From contig CALHYE010000019.1 of NCBI GenBank assembly GCA_938040735.1, positions 1-63,428 of the forward strand: a DNA stretch of 63,428 nt, given 5' to 3'. Origin of the DNA: an uncultured Bellilinea sp. (GTDB taxonomy: Bacteria; Chloroflexota; Anaerolineae; Anaerolineales; Anaerolineaceae). The notes beneath the pieces are model-generated. The model was not told where the DNA came from and did not search any database. It saw only the letters and a list, made by a program, of their open reading frames with translations. This document shows positions 44,559 through 53,190 of this stretch, piece after piece. The position numbers were made by a program, and so were the translations under genes. Each line of letters starts with the position of its first letter. The first letter of the stretch is position 1.

Positions 44559-45476
44559 TTAAAAGTCCAGAAAACGAGCCGGGTTGTTCACCAAAAGATC
44601 GGAAACGGTTGCGTCATCTACGCCCCGTTCTTTGAGGCGGGGGATAAAATCTAAAAGGATCTGACCAAGCCCCAGCGTTTGGGGGTTGTGGACTTTCCAG
44701 GATGATTTGCGAGCCCGGTCACTGGAAAGCAAAATTTGTTTCGAGTAACCGGCGTCAATCAGATCACAGATTAAGTGGATGCGCTCTTCATCCGACCAGT
44801 ACTGTTCCTTGCCAATCTGGTCAAAACCAAGAAAGACGCCCAGTTTTACCAGTTGAAAATAAATTTCGCGCGGCAGGTTTCGATCGAGATGACCAATGAG
44901 CAATTTATGCGGCGAAACCCCTGCCTCAAGCAGCAATTTGGCCTGTTCAAGCGCGAAAGTACCCGCTTCGGTGTGGGTGCTGACCGGCGCGCCTGTTTTG
45001 CGGTGCGCGATTCCGGCTGCGCGAATAACCCGTTCTTCCACCTCGGCGGCGTGATTCAGGCTGGTGGCTGCCTTAATCACGCCGGCGCGGATGCCCGTGT
45101 CCGCAATTCCAACGCTGATTTCCCGCATCATCCGCTCCGCAATTTGTTCGGCAGATTGATTATGTAAAAATTGAGCGGAAAATTTTGCTTTGTGGTGACC
45201 CGTAACCGCAATGATATGAATCCCGGTGGCTTGCGAAATTTGACCAAGGTCGAGCGGCGAGCGGCCGATTTCCTCGGTGGTCATTTCAACCAGCGCGCCG
45301 CCGCCTGCCGATTTGAAATAGCGCAATTCAGCAACCGCTGCCGGAATCGAGTTGAGGCCAAGATCGGCATCCTCCAGCGCAATCGAATCGGGAGGATACC
45401 AGAGGACATGCTCATGGCAGGCGGTAATCCCCAGTTGATCGGCAGAGATGGATCCCAGTACAGTTTGAACCGCCAT
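44559..45476 (-). CDS. Phosphotriesterase-family amidohydrolase (lactonase-like)
   Basis: A 305-residue binuclear-metal barrel. Ligands are visible: His pair in CHEHVLW, carboxylated-Lys candidate in VIKAATS, His in STHTEAGT, His in IGHLDRN and Asp in LLSSDRA. ATG 45476 is chosen because AAGGAGG lies 5 nt upstream; the open frame extends 144 nt further without signal. Characterised relatives include phosphotriesterases, quorum-sensing lactonases and sugar-lactone hydrolases. Between a dehydrogenase and an aldolase a sugar-lactone role is likely, but this is inferred from position. Confidence 0.85.
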   Translation of the reverse strand: MAVQTVLGSISADQLGITACHEHVLWYPPDSIALEDADLGLNSIPAAVAELRYFKSAGGGALVEMTTEEIGRSPLDLGQISQATGIHIIAVTGHHKAKFSAQFLHNQSAEQIAERMMREISVGIADTGIRAGVIKAATSLNHAAEVEERVIRAAGIAHRKTGAPVSTHTEAGTFALEQAKLLLEAGVSPHKLLIGHLDRNLPREIYFQLVKLGVFLGFDQIGKEQYWSDEERIHLICDLIDAGYSKQILLSSDRARKSSWKVHNPQTLGLGQILLDFIPRLKERGVDDATVSDLLVNNPARFLDF

Positions 45477-45490
45477 GATAACCTCCTTTT

Positions 45491-46783
45491 CTAATCCAGT
45501 ACCGCTCCAAGTTGAAGAAGCGTGGATTGCAGTTTCGAGATGGGAACTTCGCGGGGTTGACAATTCAACCTCACCGCAAGGGCTGCGGCTGCGCCGGCGG
45601 CTTGACCCATCGCCATGCACTGTCCCATGCTGCGTACCGAAGCATGGGCATCGTGGTCTGCCGAGAGGCAGCGACCGGCAACCAGCAGTCCTTCGGCTTT
45701 TTGAGGCAGCAAACAGCGATAAGGAATGTGATAGGTCTCGCCTTCGGGGAGGTATTCCCAGCGGGTATCCTGTCCGGCATGATGTTCTTCAATGGGAGCG
45801 CCGCACTGAGCAATTGCATCTTCGAACTTGCGGGCAGAAAGGACATCTTCGCGGGTCAGGCGGTATTCCCCGAAAATCCTGCGGCTTTCGCGGATGCCGA
45901 TTTGGGCGCTGAACCCGCCCAAGGCGGCTTTTTCGTAGCCGGGAATTTGCTCGATGAGAAAACGAGCATATTCAAGAGCTTGCCGTCGGCCTTCGATCTC
46001 GGCCTGAGTTAACTGGTTTAAGTCGAACGGGTCTACATCCCGAACGCGGGTCATGTTGGTTGCCATGACCCCCGGCAAGGGGGTCATGTGGACACTGCCT
46101 TCTTTGCGCGGCAGATCGTAGCCCAATTGATCGGCTTGCCGCATTTTCGCGTGTAATTCCGCCTTTTTCACGCTTTTGGCTCTTTCCACGTCCACATTAA
46201 TCAATTTGAAGGTGGTGGTGAGGGATTGAATCGGAGCGTCTTTACCGCTTTCGAACGGTACGCCCATGCGGGCAGCCACATCGGCATCGCCGCTGGCATC
46301 AATGACCACTCTGGCGGGCAGGCGGAACAAGCCGGCTTTACTGGCAATCACCGCCCCGCGAATTTCCGTGCCTTCGGAGAGGACATCAATCACCAGTGCG
46401 TGATAATACAGGCGGACACCGGCCTGCCGGGCGAGCTGCTCCCAAACGACTTTGAGGGTCTCTGGATCATAAGTGATTCCCTGTCCTGCGCCGTAGGTGT
46501 TGGGACGGTAGATAGCGGCTTTGCGTTTGAGCAATTCTTCAACCACAGTATCCGGAACACCGCCTACCACCTTGCGCGGCTGAGCGCCGGGTGTAAAGAA
46601 GCCATAGAAGGTATCCAGCACCTGAGTGCTGATACCCCCCATAAAACCGTAGCGTTCCACCAGCGCGGTAGAAGCGCCAAGGCGGGCGGCGGTAATCGCG
46701 GCGGTTGCGCCGGCCGAACCCGAACCAACCACCAGCACATCGGCAGGGGGCAGGTCTTGGAGAGAGGTGGAGTAAATCATCAT
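45491..46783 (-). CDS. FAD-dependent oxidoreductase (FAD_oxidored family)
   Basis: A 430-residue flavoprotein. FAD-binding motif VVGSGSAGATAAITAARLG at residues about 17-36, GFMGGISTQ, a second FAD contact VVIDASGDADVAARMGVPFE, and a C-terminal FAD block GLLVAGRCLSADHDAHASVR. Related proteins sit in many sugar-degradation loci but their substrates are mostly unknown. It is 14 nt upstream of the phosphotriesterase-like gene and 21 nt downstream of the SDR gene. It probably oxidises a sugar-derived hydroxyl or carries out an internal redox step. Confidence 0.85.
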   Translation of the reverse strand: MMIYSTSLQDLPPADVLVVGSGSAGATAAITAARLGASTALVERYGFMGGISTQVLDTFYGFFTPGAQPRKVVGGVPDTVVEELLKRKAAIYRPNTYGAGQGITYDPETLKVVWEQLARQAGVRLYYHALVIDVLSEGTEIRGAVIASKAGLFRLPARVVIDASGDADVAARMGVPFESGKDAPIQSLTTTFKLINVDVERAKSVKKAELHAKMRQADQLGYDLPRKEGSVHMTPLPGVMATNMTRVRDVDPFDLNQLTQAEIEGRRQALEYARFLIEQIPGYEKAALGGFSAQIGIRESRRIFGEYRLTREDVLSARKFEDAIAQCGAPIEEHHAGQDTRWEYLPEGETYHIPYRCLLPQKAEGLLVAGRCLSADHDAHASVRSMGQCMAMGQAAGAAAALAVRLNCQPREVPISKLQSTLLQLGAVLD

Positions 46784-46804
46784 AAGAGCGCTCTCCTGAC
46801 AAAT

Positions 46805-47575
46805 TCAGCGTACCGTCCAGCCGCCATCCACGGTCAGGACGGCGCCAGTCACAAACCGGGCAGCATCCGAGGCCAGAAAAACGGCTGCCCCGGCGACATC
46901 TTCTGGCTGACCAAAATCAGCGGTCAGAGGCTGTAATTCGGCCAGGCGGGATCGAATGATTTGGCTTTGCTGGGCACGCCGACTCATCGGCGTAGCGATC
47001 AGACCCGGGCAGATGACATTGGTGCGGATGCCGTGCGGAGCGTAGTATGCGGCAATCGAACGGCCCAGGCTGATGGCTGCGCCTTTGCTGGCGGCATAAG
47101 CGTGGGTGGCAAAATCTTGATCGCCGCCCACCAAACCCAACACCGAAGAGACGATCACGAGGGCTCCCTGGCGTTGCGGGAGCATTGCCTGAATGGCAAA
47201 CTTGCAACAGTAGAACAGGCTGTTTAAGTTTAAATCAAGGGTTTTATGCCAGCCTTCCAGCGTGCACGAATCTACCGGCCCATCGCCCCAGCGTCGGCCG
47301 GAGCCGCCGGCAACATTAACCAGCACATCCAGGCGATCAAATTGGCCAGCGACCTGTAAGGTTGCCTCTTCAACCTGATCGGCGCGGGTGACGTCCACGG
47401 GCATCACGGTCGCGGTTGAAGGGAAAAGGCAGGTTTGACGGGTTTCTTCGGCGGCTTTTTGGTCAATGTCCCATAGAATGACCTTGGCGCCTTCTTTTGA
47501 AAATTGGCGGGCAATTGCCGCGCCAATACCGCTGCCTGCCCCGGTGACTATTGCGACTTTATCCATCAACTGCAT
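46805..47575 (-). CDS. Short-chain dehydrogenase/reductase
   Basis: A 256-residue classical SDR: TGAGSGIGAAIA nucleotide motif, NVAGGSG in place of NNAG, catalytic Tyr and Lys in HAYAASKGA, Ser in VIVSSVLG, and the C-terminal PEDVAGAAVFLASDAARFVTGAVLTVDGG. NAD or NADP cannot be told apart with confidence; the Asp in WDID after the second strand favours NAD. I place the start at ATG 47575 (MQLMDK), 2 nt after the SIS gene stop; an in-frame GTG 9 nt earlier is possible. Likely dehydrogenates a sugar or sugar acid of the locus. Confidence 0.87.
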   Translation of the reverse strand: MQLMDKVAIVTGAGSGIGAAIARQFSKEGAKVILWDIDQKAAEETRQTCLFPSTATVMPVDVTRADQVEEATLQVAGQFDRLDVLVNVAGGSGRRWGDGPVDSCTLEGWHKTLDLNLNSLFYCCKFAIQAMLPQRQGALVIVSSVLGLVGGDQDFATHAYAASKGAAISLGRSIAAYYAPHGIRTNVICPGLIATPMSRRAQQSQIIRSRLAELQPLTADFGQPEDVAGAAVFLASDAARFVTGAVLTVDGGWTVR

Positions 47576-47577
47576 GG

Positions 47578-48357
47578 TTAGCACCCGTAAACTCTGCGCA
47601 CACGGGCGCGGTAGTCATCGTAACAGGCATCAAACCGTTTTTTCGATTCTTCACGGCCAAGGAAGTAACTGCTGGTCAACACAATAGGCGGTTTACCCAT
47701 GGCGGTAAGCTTCTCGGCAATACGGCATTTGAGCGCGTTGGTGATTGCCGCAGCGCCAATGGTGGAGCCGGGGCCAACCGGGTCTTCCAGTCCATCAATC
47801 CGCACCATGGCATCGCCAGCGGGGGTGCAGTTGTCAATGACGATGTCGGCAATATCCACCAGTTTTTGGCCGCTGGAATGAAGCGCCGGGCTGACCTGAC
47901 AATGATCCACCGAGACAACGGCAATGACCGGCATGTTCAACCGTTTGGCTTCCAGCGCGACATCAATAATGACCTCATTAACTCCGCTGTTGGAGAAAAT
48001 GAGGAAGCAATCGGGAGGCGAAAAAACAAAATTCCGCAAAATAATTTGCCCCAGACCTTCGACATGTTCTAAAAACATGGCTTGCCGTTGGCCATTTGAG
48101 CCGACGACGAGGTTGTGGAAGGTGAGGGATAATTCCACAATCGGATGGAAGCCGGGAAAACTGCCATGACGCGGGAACATTTCCTCGACAAAAATGCGCG
48201 AATGACCGCTGCCGAACATATGCACCAGCCCATTCCCGGCGATGGTTTGAGCGCAAAGTTCGGCTGCCTTCTCAATGTTTTCCAACTGAGTCTGCTGAAT
48301 GCGGGTCAGAATGGCCTGGGCTTTATTCAGATATTCCAAAGAGGCGTTGTTTTGCAT
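47578..48357 (-). CDS. SIS-domain phosphosugar-binding protein (UPF0309-like)
   Basis: A 259-residue SIS-fold protein: FGSGHSRIFVEEMFPRHG, then IFSNSGVNEVIIDVALEAK with the Ser-rich phosphate-binding turn, and VIAVVSVDH. Related proteins isomerise or bind phosphosugars, and the length and blocks agree with the UPF0309 group. Start at ATG 48357. It lies between the GntR gene (19 nt) and the SDR gene. In this locus it might isomerise a phosphorylated amino- or keto-sugar; the exact reaction is unknown. Confidence 0.85.
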   Translation of the reverse strand: MQNNASLEYLNKAQAILTRIQQTQLENIEKAAELCAQTIAGNGLVHMFGSGHSRIFVEEMFPRHGSFPGFHPIVELSLTFHNLVVGSNGQRQAMFLEHVEGLGQIILRNFVFSPPDCFLIFSNSGVNEVIIDVALEAKRLNMPVIAVVSVDHCQVSPALHSSGQKLVDIADIVIDNCTPAGDAMVRIDGLEDPVGPGSTIGAAAITNALKCRIAEKLTAMGKPPIVLTSSYFLGREESKKRFDACYDDYRARVRRVYGC

Positions 48358-48376
48358 AGATCCTCTGTAAATGATT

Positions 48377-49117
48377 TCAGCGAATTTGAGTAATGCTGTA
48401 TTCGTACCGATCGGCGCGGTAGTAACTGGTGGAATATTCGATCAAATCCCCCTCTTCTACATAGGTAGCCGTGCCGACATACAACAAGGGCGCGCATTCC
48501 TCCACTTCCAGCAAGTCGGCGCGATAGCCATCGGCTGCTACTGCCCGCACCACAATATCCATGCGTTTGATCATCAAGGCAAAGCGGTTGGTGAGCACTT
48601 CGAACAGGGATTGATGGGTGAAATCTACGTTTTCAATGCCGGGACAGCGTTCGGTCAGGATGATGGATATCTGATGACAGATCAATTCGTTATCCCCATA
48701 GCGCAACCGTTCCAGAATCACACAAGGCGCACCTTTGACTTTTTCCAAGACGGGCACATTTTCCATTGTGACGGTGGAAGGTTCGCAGCGCAACACCTTG
48801 GACGAGGGCACCCGTCCCATTTCTCGCATTTGCTGGCTGAAACTGCGGTCAAGGAAGAATTGAATGCTGGGAATATCGCGAACAAAAGTGCCTTTGCCGG
48901 GATAGCGTTCGACCAGATTTTCATCCACCAGTCGGCCGATTGCCTGGCGGACGGTTTGCCGCCCGACGTTATAAGCCTGACAAATTTCTAATTCGGGGGG
49001 TAACATGCTGCCGGGTTTGAGTACGCCGCGCTGAATCATGCGGCGCAGGTCTAAATAAATCTGGTAATACAGAGGGATTGGATTATGTGGATCAACCGTT
49101 GAGTAGGGAAGGCTCAT
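48377..49117 (-). CDS. GntR-family regulator, HutC/UTRA type
   Basis: A 246-residue regulator with an N-terminal winged helix (IYLDLRRMIQRGVLKPGSMLPPE, VGRQTVRQAIGRLVDENLVERYPGKGTFV) and a C-terminal UTRA ligand domain (from about residue 95, with YGDNELICHQISIILTERCPG and YVEEGDLIEYSTSYYRADRYE). The UTRA domain typically binds a sugar phosphate or other pathway intermediate. GGAGAAGTT precedes ATG 49117. It is the second gene of the minus arm and the best candidate to bind the paired 14-bp palindromes at 50342 and 50424. Confidence 0.9.
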   Translation of the reverse strand: MSLPYSTVDPHNPIPLYYQIYLDLRRMIQRGVLKPGSMLPPELEICQAYNVGRQTVRQAIGRLVDENLVERYPGKGTFVRDIPSIQFFLDRSFSQQMREMGRVPSSKVLRCEPSTVTMENVPVLEKVKGAPCVILERLRYGDNELICHQISIILTERCPGIENVDFTHQSLFEVLTNRFALMIKRMDIVVRAVAADGYRADLLEVEECAPLLYVGTATYVEEGDLIEYSTSYYRADRYEYSITQIR

Positions 49118-49157
49118 AACTTCTCCGTTTTTCTGTGGAAATGAGTGTGAACATAAC

Positions 49158-50315
49158 TTAAGAAAGGTTAAGCGGATACGTTCCTAATTCATGGGCAGCT
49201 TGAAACAAAGTAACCACGTTTTCGGGAGGTACATCGGCTTGAAGGTGGTTGGCAGGGGCTAATATGTAACCGCCTCCTTCTGCAAGTTGAGCAAGCCGTG
49301 TTTTGACTTCTTGAACGACCTCTTCCTGGCTGCCGAGCATGGCATGACTGATATCAATACCGCCCAGGAAACTGATCTGATTGCCGAATTTCCGTTTGAT
49401 TTCGGGAATATTGGTCGCCGCCAGGGGTTCCAAGGGGTGAAGGACATCCACTCCCAACTCGATGAAGTCCGGAATCAACCGGTCAATGGCGCCATCGCTG
49501 TGCAGCATAATCTTGATATCCGGTTTATGGCTGCGAATGGCGTTAATCATTCTTTGCAAGCAGGGTTTGATGAAGCGGCGGAACATGGCCGGCGATAAAA
49601 TTAAACCGGAGTTTCCGGCGTAATCATCGCCGGGCAGTTCGATCATGTCGAACCACAGTCCGCCGGCCCGCATGGCGGCATCTAAAAGTCCTTCGAGCAA
49701 TGCAGTGATGCGATTCAGCAGCGCCAGGGCAAACTCCGGGCGTTCGATTAAATCGGTGAGAAAGTTTTCTGTGCCGCGCAGGTCGCAGGCGGTTTGGAAG
49801 GGGCCATGTGAAGCCACCATGCGCATCACCACAAAAAAGGGGGTGGCGGTTTGCAATTGCTCAGCCCTTTGTGCAACCCCCTCCATCCAGGAGGAGTCCA
49901 GGGGGTCAGGCCAGCGCACAAGCCGTTCAATATCCTCGATATTGGTTGTGCCTTGCAAAAGACCGCTGCCGGCATAGTAGTAAGGCAAAGCCCGTTTCCA
50001 GATTTGACCGAATGAATCATAAAAAGTGTTTTCATCCTCGCCGGGGATGACCGGGCTGTTGGGCAGGCGCGCCGGCCAACAATAACGGAAATCCGTACCA
50101 AGGCGGTTCAACAACCGGTCATCCATGTAGGAAATGTTGTGACCTTTGCGGAAGGGTGGTACGGCTTCACCGAGATGAAAAACATCCAGCAGGCGAAAGT
50201 AGAGGTCGTCCACCAGCCCATAAGGACCGCCTCCCAGAGCAGTAGGGACGCGGTCGGGGGCTTGGTGCCGAAGGGCGGTATAAACACGCTGGCGGGGAGT
50301 GAGGGGAATTGTCAT
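49158..50315 (-). CDS. Uroporphyrinogen decarboxylase-family protein
   Basis: A 385-residue URO-D barrel protein without the true HemE N-terminal signature; blocks such as DDYAGNSGLILSPAMFRRF, IKIMLHSDGAI and SFLGGIDISHAM instead match the MtaA/CmuA-like branch, in which members are methylcobamide methyltransferases or uncharacterised. It is the first gene of the minus arm of the catabolic locus. The start codon ATG 50315 lies about 12 nt from the predicted transcription start and has no ribosome site, so it may be translated nearly leaderless. Its role in sugar breakdown is unknown. Confidence 0.85.
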   Translation of the reverse strand: MTIPLTPRQRVYTALRHQAPDRVPTALGGGPYGLVDDLYFRLLDVFHLGEAVPPFRKGHNISYMDDRLLNRLGTDFRYCWPARLPNSPVIPGEDENTFYDSFGQIWKRALPYYYAGSGLLQGTTNIEDIERLVRWPDPLDSSWMEGVAQRAEQLQTATPFFVVMRMVASHGPFQTACDLRGTENFLTDLIERPEFALALLNRITALLEGLLDAAMRAGGLWFDMIELPGDDYAGNSGLILSPAMFRRFIKPCLQRMINAIRSHKPDIKIMLHSDGAIDRLIPDFIELGVDVLHPLEPLAATNIPEIKRKFGNQISFLGGIDISHAMLGSQEEVVQEVKTRLAQLAEGGGYILAPANHLQADVPPENVVTLFQAAHELGTYPLNLS

Positions 50316-50333
50316 AAAAAAATTTTAAGAACG

Positions 50334-50362
50334 ATTATTCAAATATGCGTACATTAAGTCAA
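50334..50362 (-). promoter_or_regulatory. Promoter of the minus arm of the catabolic locus
   Basis: On the minus strand, TTGACT (50362-50357), 17-bp spacer, AATAAT (50339-50334). The predicted start is near 50327. The spacer is almost entirely occupied by a 14-bp operator-like palindrome. Confidence 0.65.
50342..50355. promoter_or_regulatory. Operator-like palindrome 1 (AATATGCGTACATT)
   Basis: An imperfect palindrome between the -35 and -10 of the minus promoter. It differs from the site at 50424 at only two positions of 14. A bound repressor would exclude RNA polymerase. Confidence 0.6.
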
Positions 50363-50391
50363 TTTTAGCCGAAGTTCGATAAAAAAGCAAG

Positions 50392-50420
50392 TTGACACGC
50401 ATAATAGAATCATCTATAAT
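50392..50420 (+). promoter_or_regulatory. Consensus promoter of the plus arm
   Basis: TTGACA (50392-50397), 17-bp spacer, TATAAT (50415-50420): both hexamers perfect. Predicted start near 50427. Such a strong promoter implies tight repression when substrate is absent. Confidence 0.85.
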
Positions 50421-50423
50421 TAG

Positions 50424-50437
50424 AATGTTCGTACATT
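50424..50437. promoter_or_regulatory. Operator-like palindrome 2 (AATGTTCGTACATT)
   Basis: A nearly perfect palindrome AATGT-N4-ACATT covering the predicted start of the plus transcript. It shares 12 of 14 bases with the site at 50342. Probable regulators are the GntR protein encoded at 48377-49117 or the ROK protein at 51841-53085. Confidence 0.65.
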
Positions 50438-50473
50438 TGGATGTATTAAATACCCCCTTTGGAGAAAAGCAAA

Positions 50474-51670
50474 ATGAGTCACAAGATTGCCATGCTGGGT
50501 ACCGGCTTAATTGGGCGTTTTTACACCATGAGTCTGTTGAAGTATCGTGGCAAGGAACAGGTTGTCGTCGCGTATTCGCGGCGGGCGGAGCAGGCTCAAA
50601 AATTTGCTGCAGAATTTGGTATTCCACGATGGACAACGGACATGGCGGAGGCCATCCGCGATCCGGAAGTGGATACGGTGGTAATTGGTTTACCCAATTA
50701 CCTGCATAAACAGGCGGCGCTGCTGGCAGCCGAAGCGGGCAAAGCGGTGCTGTGCACCAAGCCGTTGGCAACCAGCGCCGACGAGGCTTTGGAAATGCTG
50801 GAGGCGGTGGAAAGAGCCGGCGTCTTCCATGGCTATCTTGAGGATCTGGTGTACACCCCCAAAACGCTTAAGGCCCTGGAGTCCGCTCGGAAAGGCGCCT
50901 TAGGCAAGGTCTTGTGGGCGCGCTCACGCGAAACGCACGGCGGGCCGCACAGTGACTGGTTCTGGACGAAGGAGCAGTCCGGCGGGGGCGCTATTGTGGA
51001 TATGGGTTGTCATTGCATTGAAATTGCCCGTAATTTTATCGGCAAAGAAAACCGTCCGATTGAGGTGACCTGCTGGGCAGATACCCAGGTTCATCCCATC
51101 GATGCAGAAGATCATGCGGTTGGTTTGGTGCGCTACGATAATGGGGCCATTGGGCAGTTTGAGGTTTCGTGGACTTTCCGCGGCGGGATGGATTTGCGCG
51201 ATGAGATTGCCGGCACAGAGGGGACGGTTTGGTTGAACCACTGGCTGCGTACCGGTTTTGAGATGTTTACAGCGGTGGGGCAGGGCGGTTATGTTGCTGA
51301 GAAGGCCGAAGGCGATACCGGTTGGCTTTTCCCGGTTGGGGATGAAATTGGTTCGTTGGGCTATGTCGAAATGTTCCTGGATATGTTCAATGCCATGGAT
51401 GAAGGCCGTCAGCCGATGGAAACCTTTTACGATGGGTATGTGGTCAACGCGATTATTGACGCGTGCTACAAATCCGCCCAGACCAAAAAATGGGAGCCGG
51501 TTGAATTGAAGGTGTGGCGCGGCGGTGAGGGCAGAGACCTCGGCGCAGAATTGAAGGATTACGACGGGGAGCATTACCTGATCAAAGAAGAGCGAATGCC
51601 CAACGGCAACCTCAAAGTCATCCTGAAAAATAAGAAAACCGGTGCAATTACCCAGATTATCCGCGAATAA
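50474..51670 (+). CDS. Gfo/Idh/MocA-family oxidoreductase
   Basis: A 398-residue NAD(P)-dependent dehydrogenase. N-terminal Rossmann fold ([12 protein letters not shown]), then [12 protein letters not shown] and the family motif LCTKPLAT with the catalytic Lys of the EKP-type box; the C-terminal half has [17 protein letters not shown] with the HxxD-like catalytic His. ATG 50474 follows GGAGAAAAGCAAA. It is the first gene of the plus arm, directly behind the consensus promoter. It resembles the enzyme at 57817 more than the one at 59680 (shared HxGPHxxWFW and SGGG-DMGCH). Substrate is unknown. Confidence 0.9.
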   Translation: MSHKIAMLGTGLIGRFYTMSLLKYRGKEQVVVAYSRRAEQAQKFAAEFGIPRWTTDMAEAIRDPEVDTVVIGLPNYLHKQAALLAAEAGKAVLCTKPLATSADEALEMLEAVERAGVFHGYLEDLVYTPKTLKALESARKGALGKVLWARSRETHGGPHSDWFWTKEQSGGGAIVDMGCHCIEIARNFIGKENRPIEVTCWADTQVHPIDAEDHAVGLVRYDNGAIGQFEVSWTFRGGMDLRDEIAGTEGTVWLNHWLRTGFEMFTAVGQGGYVAEKAEGDTGWLFPVGDEIGSLGYVEMFLDMFNAMDEGRQPMETFYDGYVVNAIIDACYKSAQTKKWEPVELKVWRGGEGRDLGAELKDYDGEHYLIKEERMPNGNLKVILKNKKTGAITQIIRE

Positions 51671-51753
51671 GGACTTTGTATAACAAATGGACAAAGTTCT
51701 TAATAAAATATACGAAATCGTCTATTGAATTTACGAAAGGTTTTTGTAATAAT
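51671..51753 (+). promoter_or_regulatory. Regulatory region of the ROK regulator gene
   Basis: An inverted repeat GGACTTTGT...ACAAAGTTC lies directly after the Gfo/Idh stop (51671-51699). It is followed by two direct repeats, AATATACGAAA (51707-51717) and AATTTACGAAA (51728-51738), spaced 21 bp (two helical turns). A promoter TTGAAT (51725-51730), 17 bp, AATAAT (51748-51753) overlaps the second repeat. The repeats look like a regulator-binding site and share the TACGAA part with half of the divergent-promoter palindromes. Confidence 0.45.
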
Positions 51754-51840
51754 TAGGACAAGTTGTTCTTCCCGCAACGATGCGCCGTGAAAATATCCCT
51801 GTTTTCGCTCTGAATTTCAGTCTTTGCTCTATCCCTATCC

Positions 51841-53085
51841 ATGAATCATACCTTTCAAGCAAGAATCAAAGCCCCAATTTTGTTGAACAGCGCAGAGGCG
51901 GAGATCATCCGCGCTTTGCGGCGGCAGGGATGTGTTACCAGCACGGATATTATGCGGATGACCGGTTGGTCAAAGGCCAAGACGGCCCAAGATATTCGCG
52001 ATTTGGTTGAAAAAGGGTTTTTGATGGACGCAGGCGAGGGTATTTCTCAAGGTGGAAGAAAACCCCGCCTGCTTTGTATTAATCGCAATCTTGGTTTTGT
52101 GGTTGGGGTGGATATTGGCGCCACCAGTGTGGATGTTGCTCTGGCGGATATTTCGGGTAGTATCCTTCAGCGCTACAGCGAGGCAGCCGATGTCCGTCAG
52201 CGCCCCGAGCCTTTTTTGGGCCGTTGTGTTGAGATTGTCTTTCACTTAATGGAATTGCAGGGATGCCGGGCTGATCAGATTTTAGGAATTGGCATTGGAG
52301 TGCCGGGGCCGGTGGATTTTGCGCGCGGGGTGCTGGTTGCTCCGCCATTGATGCCGGATTGGGAAAATTTTTCGATTCGGGGATTTGTAAAGCAATCCTT
52401 CCCGAACGCGTTTGTTGTTGTAGATAACGATGTCAATATCATGGCGCTAGGGGAGCAGCGCGCCGGTGATGGGATTAATGTAGATCATTTTATTTTTGTT
52501 AAAATCGGCACCGGTATCGGAGCAGGAATTGTTTCCAATGGAAAAATTCACCGGGGAAGCACCGGTTGTGCCGGTGATATTGGACATATCTGTGTAGATA
52601 AAAACGGACCAATCTGCCGCTGCGGGAATACCGGTTGTTTAGAGGCAATGGCGGCCGGCCCGGCCATTACAGAGAAAGCCATTCAGGCCGCGCTAAACGG
52701 GAGCAGTCCGCTCCTAAAAAACTTATTGGATCAGAATGGGGGTGTTTTACGCCCTGAAGATGTAAACGCCGCCTGCCGCGAAGGAGATCAGGCTGCCTTG
52801 GAGATCATTCGTGCCAGCGGTCAAATGATTGGGGATGTGTTGGCGGGGCTGGTCAATTTCTTCAATCCCAGCCATATTTTTATTGGTGGGGGTATTGCCA
52901 ATTTTGGCAATCATTTACTGGTTTCTATCCGCCGGGCAGTGCTGCGTCGTTCTCTGCCGCTGGCAACGACCCATCTCTCCATCAATTTTTCGCGGATGGG
53001 TGCAGACGCTGGAGTAACCGGCGCGGTTGCGCTGGCGCTGGAATATCTGTTCGTCATTGAAGACCAACCAACCACGACCCTATGA
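51841..53085 (+). CDS. ROK-family transcriptional regulator (NagC/XylR type)
   Basis: A 414-residue protein with an N-terminal helix-turn-helix (AEIIRALRRQGCVTSTDIMRMTGWSKAKTAQDI, about 17-60) fused to a ROK sugar-kinase fold (VVGVDIGATSVDVAL, VGVPGPVDF, VVDNDVNIMALGEQ, IGTGIGAGIV) with the ROK zinc cluster CRCGNTGCLEAMA. The kinase fold probably serves as sugar sensor. It lies upstream of the ABC transporter genes and separate from the ROK kinase that ends the arm. ATG 51841 is used; no strong ribosome site precedes it. Confidence 0.92.
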   Translation: MNHTFQARIKAPILLNSAEAEIIRALRRQGCVTSTDIMRMTGWSKAKTAQDIRDLVEKGFLMDAGEGISQGGRKPRLLCINRNLGFVVGVDIGATSVDVALADISGSILQRYSEAADVRQRPEPFLGRCVEIVFHLMELQGCRADQILGIGIGVPGPVDFARGVLVAPPLMPDWENFSIRGFVKQSFPNAFVVVDNDVNIMALGEQRAGDGINVDHFIFVKIGTGIGAGIVSNGKIHRGSTGCAGDIGHICVDKNGPICRCGNTGCLEAMAAGPAITEKAIQAALNGSSPLLKNLLDQNGGVLRPEDVNAACREGDQAALEIIRASGQMIGDVLAGLVNFFNPSHIFIGGGIANFGNHLLVSIRRAVLRRSLPLATTHLSINFSRMGADAGVTGAVALALEYLFVIEDQPTTTL

Positions 53086-53106
53086 TTTGGAAAATCACCG
53101 GAAAGG

Positions 53107-53170
53107 AGGTGTTCCACACCTGTCAAAATAAATGCTAATGATCGTTTGTCCGAATTTTTGTTTGAACGAA
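53107..53170 (+). promoter_or_regulatory. Leader elements before the sugar-binding protein gene
   Basis: The 105-nt gap after the ROK gene holds a hairpin AGGTGT-TCC-ACACCT (53107-53121) and two direct repeats TTTGTCCGAA (53145-53154) and TTTGAACGAA (53161-53170), 16 bp apart. They may be an operator or part of an mRNA structure that raises expression of the binding protein. No convincing promoter is visible. Confidence 0.3.
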
Positions 53171-53190
53171 AAACTTAACAGAAGGAGAAG

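Noticed and set aside
45475-46936. Plus-strand open frames opposite the FAD oxidoreductase gene
   Set aside because: Shadow frames of a GC-rich minus-strand gene with FAD motifs.
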